From Bradyrhizobium diazoefficiens (lineage in GTDB: Bacteria; Pseudomonadota; Alphaproteobacteria; Rhizobiales; Xanthobacteraceae), in NCBI RefSeq assembly GCF_016616425.1, contig NZ_CP067101.1, forward strand, positions 1,550,001 to 1,614,000: DNA of 64,000 nt. Reading direction: 5' to 3'. The notes under the pieces were generated by a model. The model was not told the DNA's origin. It saw only the letters and a program-made list of their open reading frames with translations, and did not search any database. The position numbers and the translations under genes are program-made. Each line of letters begins with the position of its first letter. Positions within the stretch are counted from its first letter, which is position 1. Shown one piece after another: positions 63,082 through 64,000 of this stretch.

Positions 63082-64000
63082 ATGTCATCCAGATTCAAGG
63101 TCTTTACCGGCACCGTGGCGATGGCCACGCTGCTCTCTTTGGGCTCGCCGGCACTCGCGCAGTCGGACGATGATCCCGAGATGCGGATCGAGCGGTTGGA
63201 GAGCCAGCTGCGCCAGCTCACCGGCCAGAACGAGGAGCTGCAATACCGCAACCGCCAGCTCGAAGAGCGGCTGCGGGCGCTCGAGGGCGGCGCACAAGGT
63301 GGGCCCGGACAGGGCCAGCCCAATGTCGCGGCCATGCCGCCGGCCCAGATCGCACCGAACCAGGCCGCGCCGGCCTATCGCCAGCAGCAACCGGCCCAGC
63401 CGAACTACGAGCAGCCTCAGATCGCCTCTCCCGCGCCGATCGTTCAGGAGCAGCCGGCGCCCGGCGCCCCCGGCACACGCCGCCGCGGCGATGCGTTTGA
63501 CCCGAACCAGAACCCGAATGCGCCCGGAGCGCCGCGCGCGCTCGGCGGCGGGCAGCAGCCGATGTCGGCAGGCAGCCAGGTCGGAGCGCCCGGCGGCCAA
63601 ATCGGCTCGCCCGGCGGCCGCGGCGCCGGCGAGCCGCTCGATCTCGCCAACACCAGTCCGCGCTATCAGCAGGCCGCGCCCGCGGCGGCCCAGCCCGGCT
63701 ATCCCGCGCCGGCCGGCGGCACCGGGCTGACCACCCTGCCGCCCTCGGCAACGCCGCGCGACGAGTTCGACCTCGGCATCGGCTACATGCAGCGCAAGGA
63801 CTATGCGCTCGCCGAGCAGACCATGAAGAATTTTGCGCAGAAATTTCCGAGCGACCCGCTCGTCGGCGACGCGCAATACTGGCTCGGCGAGAGCTACTTC
63901 CAGCGCCAGCAATATCGCGACTCCGCGGAAGCCTTCCTCGCCGTCACCACCAAATACGAAAAATCGGCCAAGGCTCCGGACGCGCTGCTGCGGCTCGGCC
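63082..64000 (+). CDS. ybgF: Tol-Pal system coordinator YbgF/CpoB, 3' end cut by window
   Basis: Open from ATG 63082 to the window edge, about 306 codons. The signal peptide MSSRFKVFTGTVAMATLLSL is cleaved near ALA-QS. A trimerising coiled coil follows (RIERLESQLRQLTGQNEELQ), then a Pro/Gln/Ala/Gly-rich linker of about 160 residues (QQQPAQPNYEQPQIASP), unusually long compared with enteric CpoB. TPR repeats begin with DEFDLGIGYMQRKDYALAEQ and QYWLGESYFQRQQYRDSAEA. It couples Tol-Pal constriction to peptidoglycan synthesis. It follows pal by 201 bp. Confidence 0.93.
   Translation, partial: MSSRFKVFTGTVAMATLLSLGSPALAQSDDDPEMRIERLESQLRQLTGQNEELQYRNRQLEERLRALEGGAQGGPGQGQPNVAAMPPAQIAPNQAAPAYRQQQPAQPNYEQPQIASPAPIVQEQPAPGAPGTRRRGDAFDPNQNPNAPGAPRALGGGQQPMSAGSQVGAPGGQIGSPGGRGAGEPLDLANTSPRYQQAAPAAAQPGYPAPAGGTGLTTLPPSATPRDEFDLGIGYMQRKDYALAEQTMKNFAQKFPSDPLVGDAQYWLGESYFQRQQYRDSAEAFLAVTTKYEKSAKAPDALLRLG

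Noticed and set aside
63026..63730. Plus-strand ORF overlapping ybgF in another frame
   Set aside because: Ser/Arg/Pro-rich shadow; the frame from 63082 gives signal peptide, coiled coil and TPRs.

Overview
The window reads as chromosomal DNA of a Bradyrhizobium-type alphaproteobacterium (order Hyphomicrobiales). Supporting signs are high G+C, a tkt-gap-pgk-fba glycolysis/Calvin cluster, the zapA-6S RNA-formyltetrahydrofolate cyclo-ligase order, a ruvCAB-ybgC ... tolQRAB-pal-ybgF backbone, and many short palindromic intergenic repeats of kinds familiar from Bradyrhizobium and Rhodopseudomonas. No tRNA, rRNA, CRISPR array, transposase or integrase was seen.

Layout. 1-5.3 kb (minus strand): fba (cut by the window edge), pgk, gap, tkt. 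5.6-8.3 kb (plus): a ZauP-like coiled-coil gene, zapA, 6S RNA, the cyclo-ligase and a YmdB-type phosphodiesterase. 8.3-16.1 kb looks accessory: a four-repeat membrane protein lies between two 285-bp copies of the ymdB 3' end, followed by a small membrane protein, a PAS histidine kinase and two soluble chemoreceptors with C-terminal sensor domains. 16.3-21.2 kb: yebC, ruvC, ruvA, ruvB, a metallophosphoesterase and ybgC.

21.2-54.5 kb is a block of about 33 kb separating ybgC from tolQRAB, which are usually neighbours. It holds: (i) a catabolic operon with a LysR regulator, a PotDABC-type ABC transporter, a three-component flavin/iron-sulfur amine or imino-acid dehydrogenase with an extra FAD subunit, and RidA; (ii) an NCS2 permease, an SDR, a Sir2 deacetylase and hyuA/hyuB, where hyuA carries a +1 frameshift; (iii) a GST/TetR pair and a hydroxyacid dehydrogenase; (iv) an ECF42-type sigma factor with YciI/DGPF, SRPBCC and VOC genes, several of which share a TGTCGG-N17-CGTC promoter; (v) a TetR/DUF2852 pair sharing a 17-bp operator; (vi) a CtpA-type protease, a fatty-acid desaturase and a DUF2231 membrane protein. 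Gene remnants (dctA-like, hexapeptide acyltransferase) and repeats fill the gaps.

54.9-64 kb: tolQ, tolR, tolA and tolB, then a GGDEF-EAL protein and a FeeM-like N-acyltransferase wedged between tolB and pal and bracketed by two direct copies of a dispersed repeat, then pal and the start of ybgF/cpoB, cut by the window end. The most interesting signals are the ECF42 promoter set, the ymdB 3'-end duplication, the tolB-pal insertion with a CtrA-like box, and the shared TetR operator. All family assignments are from reading the sequence; no database search was run.
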